NCBI GenBank assembly: GCA_036898135.1
Contig: CM072513.1
Location: 73,557,380-73,621,379 of the forward strand
Direction: 5' to 3'
DNA from: Oncomelania hupensis
Taxonomy: Eukaryota; Mollusca; Gastropoda; Littorinimorpha; Pomatiopsidae
Length of the DNA: 64,000 bases
The first letter of the stretch is position 1; each line of letters opens with the position of its first letter. Shown in pieces: positions 41,031 through 54,159 of this stretch. The translations under genes and the position numbers were made by a program. Under the pieces are notes generated by a model. The model worked only from the letters and a program-made list of their open reading frames with translations. It did not search any database and had not been told where the DNA came from.

Positions 41031-44000
41031 GTACGGTGATTTTGCAGGAAGAATAATTGGTGCTGTGGCAGGCTTTGTAAGAAAACTATTTTGCGCTGCT
41101 GCACACGCTGAATTAGTCTTAAATGTATTGCTGTTAAAGTCGTTAGTTTCAAATACATACGATTTTGCCAAGTGTGTTACCGTTTTCTTTGTGCGTGATG
41201 GAAATCGTTAGGGCAAGCTGACTGACACGCGTGCCCTAGTTGGAACCGGAAAATGCGGCGTAATTGTGGATCCCCGGTAGCTCTAGTGGTAAGGCTTGTG
41301 GGATTAGGTTAGTGGGGTTGTCGGCAGATGAGAATTTAACGATATACACGAGTTTTGCTTATGGTTTTTTTTTCGTTTAATTGATCAAATATTGCAATGA
41401 AAATGACACTTGTATATATGTTATTGGCCCCAATAATAGCCTACTCCATTTTGATTCATTGGCAGGTGGCGAGATGATAAGTAAAGTCAAGGGATCTAGA
41501 AGTACGTACCTTCAAGATAAACTTTTAAAGACCCTTTGGGGCAGCATTTTGTTCAATTTATATTTGTAATCTGTGTATTATTGTGCAATTATTTTTGTTT
41601 TCCTTGTTTTTGTTTGGCTTTCACTTTGAATCAGTACTTGCATAAAGAGTTTGTTTCTTACATCATTTTGAGTCATTAAAATGGATTTGCAGGTGGTGGC
41701 GGCGGTGGTGGTGGTGGTGAAACTGCTGAAGGAGAGGCTGCTGGTGAAGGTGGAGAAGAAGATGTGAGAAGTTTTATCTTATTAGGGGCAAACTCTTTTT
41801 AACATACTGCCTCTGCACTGTTGCCATTTGCAGTATACATGTAATTTGACTGTGATGCTGGTATGTGCATGTAGAGCTGACTGATAGGTGACTTCATGCG
41901 ATACCGTTGATTTATAATTTTATTCATCTTTTTATTTATACTGTCGCAGCGAAATATTTAATAATAGTAATAATAATAATAGTGTTTTTTATGTAGTGTT
42001 GTTTTTTTTTAAAAAATCAAAACAAACGGTTCAAAGATTGTGTTGGAGACCTGAAATTAACTCATTCTGTACTGGTGTGGGTGGCATCTCCTTTTCTTCC
42101 ATTTTGGTAGATTTGTACGAGTTACTAAATAAATATTTTAAAAACAAGAACTGTAGTAGAGATTTGAATGTTTAGGTCTATTAAAAAATTAGCATAGACT
42201 AACCAATATCCAAGTTTAATATAATTATCTTTGCTATTTACCGATTAAAAACAAAAAACAACCACCCCAAACCACCACCCCACCCCCCGACTTTTTAATT
42301 TGCACTTCAGATTTCCACAGAAAAAATGTACAAATTATGTAAGGGAGGCAACATTTCAATTGTAGACCTTTTCATTGTTGTGGAAAATGGCTTGTACCTA
42401 CAGCACTAAAATTGAGCATCCTCTTTATCATTTGCTTCTTCACCGCCTTGTCCACTAGTAACACTTTTAGCATCCCCTTTCGTGGTAGAAGCCCATTCTC
42501 TTTGAAACAATAGTATTCAATATCAGACGAACGTTGCAAGTGTACTCTATAATGAAATTGTAAGAGGTTTTTCCACCTAGGTTTCATAGGTGTACACACT
42601 GCAACTCCCGAAAGTGGAGGTACGCGTATGTCAGTATGAAAGCTGGCACTATGCTATACCGTAGCACAGTATGGAAAGAGTTAAAGGACTGTCCTTTGTT
42701 TGTTGCAGTTTGAAGTAGTAGAGGCTGAGGATGACGAAGAAGAAGAAGGAGGGGAAGCTGAGGGTGCAGAAGAGGCAGGGGAGGAGGAAGAAGCCCCTGT
42801 AGAGGAAGAGGCTGCCCAAGAAGAAGAAGAAGCAGCGGCTGAAGAGGCGGCTCCAGGTGATGAAAGTGCGGAGGCTGCTACAGAGGAGAATGGAGCGGGG
42901 GAGGAGGCTGCAGCTGAAGGAGAGGAGGATGTTGAGATGCCCGACGAGCTTGGAGAAGAGTTCAAAACTATCGATGAAGCCACTGAAGGCGATGATCGTG
43001 GTAAGCACCAAAGGTTGGACTTCCTCTTTTGTGCGAAGCTCTTCTTTTTCTTGCTGTCATTTTGCTACATAATTTGACTTATGCCATTCTTCTTTTCTGA
43101 TTTAAGTTGAAATTTGTATGATGTTAATGTGCAGAATAGTCTGCTAACGGGCTGTCTGTCTTCACAACATGCAGAGTATCATGTGAAATTTCAGTATGAT
43201 TGGCACTCGCCATGAGTGAAACGAACAATTCAGTGCAGTTGCTGAGATTGCCGAGTTCAAAACAAAATGATTATTTGCTCAAATTTTTGCTTGTGGGAGA
43301 TGGTGATGTTGAGAAAGAGCAGTTGCTCAAAGAAATGGAAAATGGTGCTTCAGAGTCTCCATTTGGATGTTCAAGCAATGGTATTGACTACAAAATTACC
43401 ACCATTCTGGTTGGCAAACATCTGCATCTAGCCTTCTGTTGTCAAATCAGCGAGTCCTATGCTGAGCTGTATGCCATGAAGAGTGACATGGCATTCCTTG
43501 AAGTTAGTGCACTGTGTGATTTCAACATCACCGAGTCATTTGCAGAGCTGTCACTACTGGCTCTGAAAAGAAACTGCATGAACAGAGCCTGCGGACCTAA
43601 TAAATTGCTCAGTCTGCAGGAGTTAGAATGCCGCACCATAGTTTCACAGACTACCATCTATGGCATTAACCATGTGCCCTTGCCACTTCTGCTCAAAGCA
43701 CACCTAAAATCTTACGCTCTCATCAACAAGACCTGCGCTCGCATGCAGTTTCCTGCAATGGGACAAGCAAAAAAGGCCAAGTATCTCAACCCGCAAGACT
43801 CCCCAATGTCCTCTGTTGCAAAAGCTGTGTTGTCAGAAAAGCGTGTATGTGTGTTTTCATAGAATGTTGGGCCTCTCTACTCAAGTAGTGCAGATTACTG
43901 CGTATCAGAAGTGTGATGTTTAGTTTTGAGAAGCTTTAGAATGTGACATGAATGGTTGCTGAAGATTTTGAGATGTAAATAGAGGTTGGGATGAGATATG

Positions 44001-47000
44001 TGGGAAGTTTAAAACATTGAGTGTGTAATACTGCGGTATAGTATTCTAGGAAAGGAAATTATAAATGCTTGTTACTGCCAGAAGCATTATTGTTACTATG
44101 GCTATTCAACTACAACTAAGCGGTTTATCTTTGCATATTTAAAAACAAAATGCAGGTGTGGAACATTTTTATTTATGTAGAAAATTAGTTTAGACTTGCA
44201 TTTTCTCAGTCCGCCATGGTGCCAGACTAGTTATTTAAAATATTATTCTAATGATCATAAATTGTTGGCACATGTTTTGATGGTCAGAGTAAAATCTCAG
44301 CTTGTGTGCATGAAATCAGAATGTGTACTGAGGCTATATGATATGTCTGAAAGTAAAGAATGCTTTTGTGATTACTAATATTGCTTAGTATGAAAATGAA
44401 AATTTAGTAGTTTGCTGCATAATTTCTTCATTAGAGTATACATATAATGGTAATATATGCTCTGTGGGTTCGGGCACTGAATAGAATAGACCCAACGTTT
44501 CCTGGCGTGTCGTAAGAGATGACTAACAAGGTTAATATCAGCACAACATCACTGGGCGAAAGTCTTCTACACAAAAGTCACCGGCCAGGACTAAGGAACC
44601 TAGCGTTACTATGGTTTAACGACACGTGCTCTGGGCCAAGGCAAGCCACATTGTACTGGTGGATTTCGGCTGTGGCCAACAGCCTGGAGCGGATTGGGCC
44701 CCACCACAAGTATATCAACTAACAAGTTAGTATCTCGTATTGCCCCCAGTCGACGTGAGGTGGTCACGTTGCCCTTGGTTTTAGCCACAAGCTGAGACGG
44801 GGGTATCCCAAACCTAAAAATAGAATAGAGAATTCTGGGAAATCTGATAACTAGCTACGGTTGCAGTCGTGGTCGCCATTTCTCGCGAAGATGTGCTGGC
44901 TGAAATTAAACGAAAGTTGGGAGAGGAACTGCATATTTCTTATAGTGAACAAAGGCTTTGCTCAATTATCGAAGGAGAACACGATGTATTTATAGAAACA
45001 TGTATGTGAGCTCAGTGCAGGCGATCGTGAGTCTCAGTGAACGATTGATCGCCATTGTCATCGATTCAGCTGCTCAGATCGCTTCGATGTGATGGTTCAT
45101 TTATCGCTTGAATCACACTGTATAATGCACATGCAAGTTCTGTCAAAGATATGATGATTTGAGCATATGTTCGATTCCGTACCGATTGGAAGGTGGGGTG
45201 GAAAAATTCAATCATGGTGATGATCAATCCTATTTTGCAATGGTGGTTAGGCCTACTTTATTGTGTATGGTCACGGGTACTTACCTTTTGTAGTTTGTGT
45301 GCTTTTTGTTCTGTTGGCCTTGAGTGTTTGCGCCGCCATGGCTTGTTGTACTTTGTTGTGGTCTTGCTCTCTTTTGATTTTTGAAAGCAAATTCAAATTG
45401 CATTGTTATCCAGCAGCATGCGAGGTCAAATTAGACGAATTCAGATCTAACCAATCTTCCTGTGACGCCATTTTGCGTGTGTCTTGTGTGCCATGCACCA
45501 GTCGCGAAGAGTCCTGCCGACGTAATTTCAGAAAAGGATTTCCCTACCCATAATTCCCCTGGGTTTTGAAGTTTCTAAAAAATTATTTTAGGCCGACGAC
45601 GCTCTATGGAGCACAAAGCATGTAAGGGGAAGCAACCGGTTGTACGCGCACGTCGACAGAGACATAGAAGGGAGATACTAACTTGTTAGTTGATATACTT
45701 GTGGCCACACCAGGCCTTTTTTTTACCAAAACACACCGTTTGATGAAAGGAACCACTCGCTCCATACCGGATCGGTCGTTGCCTGGGTCACCAAGGACCT
45801 TGCCTTCTGTTGGCCACCGGGACGAAGGTGATAAGTGTGTTCCTGATGGACAACTTAGCAAGATCCGCATGAGAGACAACATCGTCACAGGAACTTGGAA
45901 TTTCAGGACTCTTACTGCGGAGGGAAAATTAGAACTGACCCACTATCGATGGAACATTTTAGGTATTAGTGAGTTGCGCTGGAAAGGCCTTGGTGAAACA
46001 ACGACCGACAAAGGCCACAAGCTTTATTTCAGCGGGAGAGATGACAAAAACGGTGTTGGATTCTTGGTTCACGAAAGACCTTCTAGCCACTGTTATGAGT
46101 TGCCACCGTCTCCAGTAGACTCATTACCATCTGTCTGAGAGCAGCCCCTTTCAACATCACCATCATCCAGGCCTATGCCCCAACATCAGATTGCAGGGTT
46201 GCCAACCACTACGGAATTTCAGTAGTTTACTCCGGAAATGAATACGCGGCTACGGAGCTACGCAAATCAAAAATTTACTACGGAAAGTCAAATTTCGACG
46301 ATAGTATTACAGTTTTAACGAGTTTTATTGAGCACCTGTGCCTCCCGTAGCACCTCAAGGTCACGGTCATTCGGTTTACGTGCACGGTGTAATAGATCAC
46401 GCTCCCAGTGCATGTTAGGAAAGTGGTTTTGCAAACGGTCAATCGGTGCACAAAACCTCGACATTTCTGTGACACTTTCTTTTCCGGGTCACGTTCTACA
46501 GCGCAGAAGAAAAGTTTGTGTGCGGCGTATTTTGAATCCATGATGCCAAAAAGAAAGAAAACTAGCGATGAAAGCCCAGAAAAAAAGAAGAGGACAGCAA
46601 ATCAAGAGTACAGGAAAGAGTATTCTGAAAAATTTCCGTGCATCACTGCGTCATCGAGATCAAAACACAGCGTGTATTGTACAGCGTGCTTGGCAGATTT
46701 TAGCATTCAACATGGCGGCTTCCACGATGTGACGCGACACGTGAATGGCAATCGTCACAAAAGTCGTGGCCCTGATCCAGAAAAGTTTGTCCCTGTTCGG
46801 TCGGTAGCCACCTTCTTCAAGCCTGATATGGATCTCTCAATAATTCGTGCGGAAACACTCTTCACGACCTTCGTTGCAGACTGTGTATGCATGTCTTCGT
46901 TAACAAAAAATGCGAGGACGTATGGCTACTGAAAATGTCATAAAACTACTGAAATTCAGAATTTTTACTACTGAAAACTTTTTTGGGGGTTGGCAACTCT

Positions 47001-50000
47001 GAGATTGTGATGACAACAAAGTCGAAGATTTCTATGAACATCTGCAGTCTGTCCTTGACCAAATTGGCAAAGAAGGACATAGTCATAATGCAAGGCGACG
47101 GGAATGCCAAAGTTTGCCAAGATGCGTAGCACAACTGGGGAGACACATGTGGACCCCCTGCAATAAGGAGACAAATGACAGAGGTCTGAGACCCTTGGAG
47201 TTTGCCAGATACAACAATCTGATACTGGCAAACGAGCTTGGTCTCCACAAAATATACAGGTGATGGACATGGCACAGTCCCAGCGGGGATCATCATAACC
47301 ATATTGACTACATCATGGCCAAGAAACGCTTCAGAAAAGGCGCCAGCATTTGCAGGACATGCACTTTTCCAGGAGCAGAAATCAGAAGTGACCACAGTCT
47401 CGGGATGATGTATTTCCGACTCCACTTGAAGAGAGTAAACAGCAAAGTGCACAGGACTGAAGTTCAACCTGGACAAACTGCAAGATCCGGAGGTGGCAGA
47501 AATATCCCATGCCACAGTTGGAGAGAATTTTGCATCACTGCTCATTTTAGGAGCTGGAGCAGTAGATGACCATGACCACCACCTTCAACACAGATGTGCC
47601 AGGTGCTGCCTTGGCAAGCATCGCCCAAAGAAGAAACCGTGGATCACACCTGAACATTTGGACCTGAGTGACAAACGAAGAGAGAAGAAAAAGAACACCT
47701 CACTGGGAGCTGATGCCCACCAAAATATCAACGACATCCGAAAAGGCATGCGCGCAGCAAAGGAGAACTGGATAGAAGATCAGTGCCTGCCAGGAAATAG
47801 AGAACTTTCTGAACAAGAACAGGCCTACCAGACTGTGAAGCAGCTGACAAGTAACAGCCCAAGGTCTCCATGATCCAAAGCAAGTCTTGGATAGATGGAC
47901 AGAGTACTGCTTTGACCTTTACAACTACACACCAAACGGAGACCCGTCAGTCCTAGCTTGTCCCTAGAACAGAGAAGAAGAAATCCTCCTATTCCTCTGA
48001 GAAGTTGAGGCAGCAATGCAATCTCTGAAAAAGAGGAAGTCAACGAAAGTGGACAACGTACCTGCATAATTACTTCAAGCAGGAGGAAAAGCGAAGATTG
48101 ATGCCCCTACCATTATCTGTAACAAGATCTGGCAGAGTGGGGAGTGACCTACACCATGGACCCAGTAGCTTGTAATTACTCTTCCCAAAAAGGGCAACCT
48201 TCAAGAGTGTGAAAATTACCACACCATCAGTCTCATCAGTCATTCCAGCAAAGTCCTCCTGAAAATAATACTCGGCAGGTTGAAACCCCAAGCTGAAGAA
48301 CAAGCAGGCTAGGCGAAGTACCTCTGAACACAGAATAATCTGTGAGAAGTACCTACTGTACAAAGAACATCTATATCATGTGTTTGTAGACTTCAAGAAA
48401 GTGACCGAGTCTGGCATGCAGCTCTGTGGACAACTAGGAGAGTGTACAACATCAGCCCTAACATTATTAAATTCATCAAAATCCTGTACAGGGTGGAGAA
48501 TTTTCCTCGGATCCGCGAAAGGCATTTGCATTTCCAAGATTTTTATTTTTTGTCCGATATATTTTTCGCGGAACACCTCCGTGCCGCATCCAAGTTATTT
48601 TGTTGGTCATTCAATGCGTTCAGAGAAAGCACCCGCCCGCGACTGTTATACAGAGCTATGCTATAAGGCCTACTATATAGGCCTACTATGAGCAAGAAAA
48701 TAAAATCGAGCGACCACGACTGTGAACAGTGGCCTATAAAACGCGCGCGTCCTCCTTCCTTTGTGTTACGCTTCAGCGATTATTTTTAATGTCTTAGCAG
48801 TCTTTTGAAATCACAAACAATGTCTTGCTCTGCGCAAATTGTCAACCGAAGTGACAAGTACAACGGCGATGATAACATCAAGAACAAGTGGAGATGGGAA
48901 TGGACCGAGAAGAAAGTAAAAGTTGGAGATGGAGATATTGCATAAATTCATTTTCTTCCATGGACCCCCTGCCGGGGCTTGGCCCCTGGACCCCGGCCGG
49001 ATTTAAGAGATTTCTTGATTCAGTTGTTCTCCACCCTGCCTGTATGACAAGGCTACAAGTGCAGTCCTCCACAACAGTGCCATCAGAACTGGTTCAGAAC
49101 AATCAGCATGCGTCAAGGATGCCTACTCTCTCTAACACTCTACAACATCTACCTAGATGTCAGATGCCCTTGCAGATCTCAAAGGCGCAGTCAGCATAGG
49201 GGTAGAGCAATCTTCAACCTCCATTTTGCAGATGACATTGATGGATTGGCTGGAGAGGAATAAGAACTTAACAGCTGATACAGATTCTTGACACCTCCTC
49301 CAAAGCATATGGAATGGAAATAAGTGCAGAGAAGACCAAAATGATGATCAACAACATCAATGGCATCAACATGGACATCAAAGTCCAAGGCCAATCCCTC
49401 AACATAGTGCATAGCATCAAATATTTAGGAGCCATTGGATCAGACAATGGGTCCCGACAAGAAGTCCTCTTTAGGATCGCACAAACAACTGCTGCCGTGA
49501 CAAGGTTGAAGCCAATTTGGAAAGACAGGACCACCAGTCTACATTCCAAGGTAAGGCTACTGTGCTCCCTTGTCATCTCTATCTTCCTGTACGCTTGCGA
49601 AACATGGATCCTCACAGCAGATCTACAATGAAAAATACAAAGTATGGAGATGATGTGATATAGAAGACTTCTGGGCATTCCCTATACCCAGCACATTAAC
49701 TACGAAGTCCGACATACCATCCCACAAGCCTTTGGACAACACCATGACATGCTCACAGTGGTGAAAAAACGAAAACTCTGATTGTATGGCCCTGGTCACC
49801 AGATCATCCGGCCTTGCAAAGACCATCCTGCAAGACAAGGCACGGTGCAAGGAGGCAGAAGAAGAGGGAAACCGAAAAAGATGTGGGAGGACACCATTCG
49901 AGAATGGGCTGGCTTGACACTGAGTGAAGCCATGAGGGTTGTTGAGGACAGAGAAAGATTGAGTACGCTGGTTAAACAATCATCTGTGGTGCCCCAATGA

Positions 50001-53000
50001 CCTTCGAGTTACGGGATAGAATAGGTCAAGGAGATAAAGGAAGAAATGCAGAATATTAAAGGCTTGTGAACTGTACTTCTACTGGTGCTTTTCTGCAACA
50101 CAGAAAGCGTTTGTGTTGGCTGTATTTGCTGTTTCAGGCTAAAGCTAGTTTTTGGTGGATTGCTTTGATTAATATGTAAGTAGTTTGCTATTTTTAAATC
50201 ACTAAAGAGTAAAACTGGTACATTGAAAAGGTGCTGTGGTAAAACGGCTTTATGACAGTAGGTAAAAACTGGTTTTTAGCCTTAGTGGGCTAAAATGGTG
50301 ACAGGTAAAGGTTTGCAGGCAAATCACTAATTGGAATATTTTAATCTGGTTTTACCTTTTTCAACCCTTTTATTTATCTTTCTGAAAGAATGTAACTTCA
50401 TATTGGACTGCACGTTTTACTTCTGGTTCTGCATAGTAATGTTCAGCATGCATTAAGTAAAGGCCTCTTTGTGTGTGTTAAGTCTATGGATTGCTGTTAG
50501 TTGAATATTGTCAGTGTGTATGTATTGTTGTGATTGTCATTGAAATGTATTAGTTTCCTGGAAAAGTTCTTGAATACGTCTTGATTTTTGTGAGCAAATG
50601 TGTGTATGAACCCTGCTAGACAATAAAAAGCTGCACATATATTCCAATTGGATTTTACTATGGGACTGTGTTGATGCATTCAGAGTAGAAATATTCAAAA
50701 TATTCCTAAAATGTCTTTCTATAGTTACTTATTTGTATACTTCAAGCTAATTTTTTGTATTGGGGTTTATTCAGACATCTTGATTACTTTTGCCTCATCA
50801 AGCTCGAGTCAATTGGATGATTATGAACTGTGTATACATTTGTTCTCCAGAATCCAGAAAGAGAAGGCGCTCACGATCCAGATCTCGCTCCAGGGATCGC
50901 CACAGGGGACACCGCTCCCGCTCCAGAGAAAGAAGGTATAGTTAACAATATTTTGTGGATTTTGTTGTGTCTGCGATCTCATGAACTTTGTATTTGTGCA
51001 TTCTGTATATAATAATGACATAAACATTAACTGCTTTCAGTATGTATGTAAAAGTACCTGTGTAATTTTATTGTAAAGGTACAGTTACGGTATATTCTGT
51101 GTTTTAAGGCGTAGCCGCAGTCCGCCTGTGCGAAAAGTGGAGATGGATGACTGTGCATGGGAGACGGGCACCACATTCCAGATTGACAGATGTAAGTGAT
51201 GGAGTTGAAGTATCTTTTAGATGGTATGGAACAACTTATTTCAGGGCTTTACCAAAGAAGTGGCAGAAGAATTTCTTTCAACACTGAACACTTGCATTAC
51301 TCCTTTTCCATACTTGTCCCACGTGCTGCTACTACTAAACATGATACTTGCATAATATTGTGTTAAAAATCTATGAGGTGGACATCTATAGAAATTGACA
51401 CTCACCCCATTCTCTCAAAACACCCACCCCCCCCCCCTCCACCATCACCCCTAAATTAAATTACAATAAGAATAAACAAACAACCACAACTATTACCATT
51501 TTGTTTCACTTTGTATGTTTTATTCTTAAGTGACTGTTAATATGGGTATTCATTTTTGCAACGTGTGACCAGACAACTGTGACCTGAACTTGCGGGTGCG
51601 TGAGGATGGGCTGAAGGCACACCCACTGACAGTGGAAGGTTTTGCACTCATGTGGTCTGGAGCGCGTGCCATGTTTGGAGTCAAAGGTGGCAAGGTCGCG
51701 TATGAAGTCAAGGTCAGTATTGTTAAAAACAAAAAAAAGACATGGAGTATGTTGTACTAGTTCTGAAGTTCCAGAGCACTGTTGAATGTTTATAAGAAAA
51801 ATACATATTATAACCTCTTCTGAACAGATTTTATAGGATCATTGTTTGATGGTTTAAATATGTATAAATTGTAAGTTTATTTAAAATTCAATGCGACTTT
51901 TTTCCCCCTAAAACAGCTGTTGGAGAATCTGAACGTGGACCACCTTACTGATGAGCTCCACCCCCATGTTTTGAGAGTGGGATGGTCTGCTGATGATACC
52001 AGCATGCAGCTGGGTAAGATTGACCATCTTTTGTGAATTCTGTAGTCATTTAGTTGGGAAGTGACACATTTTTAATGAACCGTCGCAATTCTGAAGCATT
52101 TAGCATGCTTGCTATATTGTGAAACAAAAATATCATTGTTTCACTTTATGTGCACTGGGCTGGTTATTAGAAGTGGAGAGTGCAAGTCAGTTAAGTTTTA
52201 TGATTTTGCATGTGTTGTGGCTTCAGGTGAGGAGCAGTTGTCATTTGGCTATGGTGGCACTGGCAAAGCCTCCACAGATTGTCAGTTCAAAGACTTCGGA
52301 GAAACCTTCACAGCTGGGGATGTCATCACAGCTTACCTTGTAAGTATTTTTCCCCACCACATGCCATTTCTGAACATATGATAATAATTCACAGTAGTGA
52401 GTAAATTACATCTCAAAGTTATTTCATTTTCACATTGATACTGTTTTTGAAAAGAGAATGATATATCCAGAATGGATTGACATTCTCTTGATACCAGAGC
52501 TAACTTTTTATTGATACCAGCCTAACTTTCTTTTGATACCAAAGCTAATTGTAGTACACTGCATAAAGAAATATAAAACAATGCCTTGTCTTGACAGAGA
52601 TGTTGGATTCGTGTTTTTAGGACATGGACTCTGACCCAGTTACTCTGTCCTTCGCCAAGAACGGCAAAGATCTTGGCACTTGCTTTGAAGTTGAGAAAGA
52701 GAAGCTGGAGGACCGCGCCCTCTTCCCACACATTCTTACCAAGAACACAGAGTTTGAGCTGAACTTCGGTGCAAAGGTAACAGGTCTAAAAATTCCCTAT
52801 AGGAGTAATAATTGATTAGCCACTTCAGCTCCACATTTTAACATTTTGGTCAATAAATCATCCTCATCGAGCGTTAAAGGGACTGCCAAATCCCATTTCC
52901 TGGTTTCTGGCGCAAGCAACAAAGTTGCTGGGAAAGAAAAATCATGAAAGTCCCTTGCCTGGGAGGAGGTGAGGGGGGTAAGTTAAAAGCTGTGAATGTA

Positions 53001-54125
53001 AAACTACACAACTTAATCATCGGCACCGAATCATGTTTACTTTGATCTGTGTAGAAGCCTGTGGAACATGTGTTTGAAATGTAGACGTCACACTCTAATC
53101 AGATATATTAAGCGGATTTCATTGGTGAATTGTTCAACCTGCAGTCAATGACTGACTGCGCTCCTTTTATTAATAGTGGGGCGATATTTCACAGCATATT
53201 TAATTGATCAATTGTTTAAACGTTTGCCAATAACAGTATACCTGTTGTTTCTCATGGTAAAGTGAAGTGTGATGTCCAGATCTGGATATAGACTAAAACA
53301 AATGTCAAAGAAAAGTAACTGTCTTTTCTCCAGAAAAAAACAAAGCACTTCTATTTTGTTGTTGGTACATTACAAATTTGATTTTGTTTGAGAATGCTGC
53401 CAAGGCCAAGTTGCATGTATGTGCATAGATTTTCTGTGCCTGTTTTTGTGTGTGTATTGTTTTGTTTTTTTTTCACTCTGTGGGCAAATACATTTTTGGG
53501 AGGAGAAGTACTTTTTAGAACGGGAAAGTTAAAAATGACATATTGAAAAAATTGGCAAACCCTTTTATGATTGAGACACACACGATAGTTCAGAACATTA
53601 TTTTTGTTTTGGTTCTGCACTGTTGCTTTAAAAAAAAACAACTTTATATAATGTTTATAGTTTTCGTTGGTCAATATTGTTGTATCAGCAATGAGACCTT
53701 TCTGGAATTGCGTTTTTGCAAATTATCAATTGAAAGTTCTGGATCTTTCTGTATAGCCAGTCGAATCCTGTAAATTCGTAAAAACATTCTGTGACGTAAG
53801 ACAGTTTGTAGTTTTGGTGACGAGTTTTATTTCAATTGAATGTTATTGCGTCATTATGGTATGTTCTGAGCTATTCTACATTGTTGAAAGGCTATATAAG
53901 TAATGGACTGTCTGCTTGCGGGAAGTGATTTTCGGAAAGAGATCTTGTATGCAGTTGTTGGTGTTTGCCGAGTGAACGGGCTGCGTGGATAAGGAATTCA
54001 AGTTACACGATATTCAAGCATGGAGGCTGAATCGACCATTGATAATGTGCAACCTTTTGTGGCCAAGCTACGAGTAATATCATCTTACGGGCAAGAATCT
54101 CTTTTTTTCGTGTTGAATAATGACA

Positions 54126-54159
<34 letters not shown>

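Larger units (their letters stand above)
44460..50025 (+). mobile_element. RTE-like LINE copy D, interrupted by three DNA transposons
   Basis: This is the longest copy of the window's RTE family. The 5' leader (TTCGGGCACTGAATAGAATA, 44469) resumes after 45711 with endonuclease sequence ([34 protein letters not shown], 45845-46138). It resumes again at 47008 ([20 protein letters not shown]), then [11 protein letters not shown], the reverse-transcriptase region, and after 49045 [11 protein letters not shown] and [12 protein letters not shown]. It ends at GGGATAGAATAGG near 50025. The three inserts are 44704-45704, 46195-47001 and 48489-49038. Stops and frameshifts show it is dead. Confidence 0.9.

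Noticed and set aside
42649..43011. Minus-strand serine/alanine-rich frames opposite hnRNP U-like exon 3
   Set aside because: They are shadows of the acidic GAA/GAG-rich coding exon on the plus strand.
45604..45888. 94-codon minus-strand frame
   Set aside because: It straddles the transposon end and the LINE 5' region and is antisense to readable endonuclease sequence.
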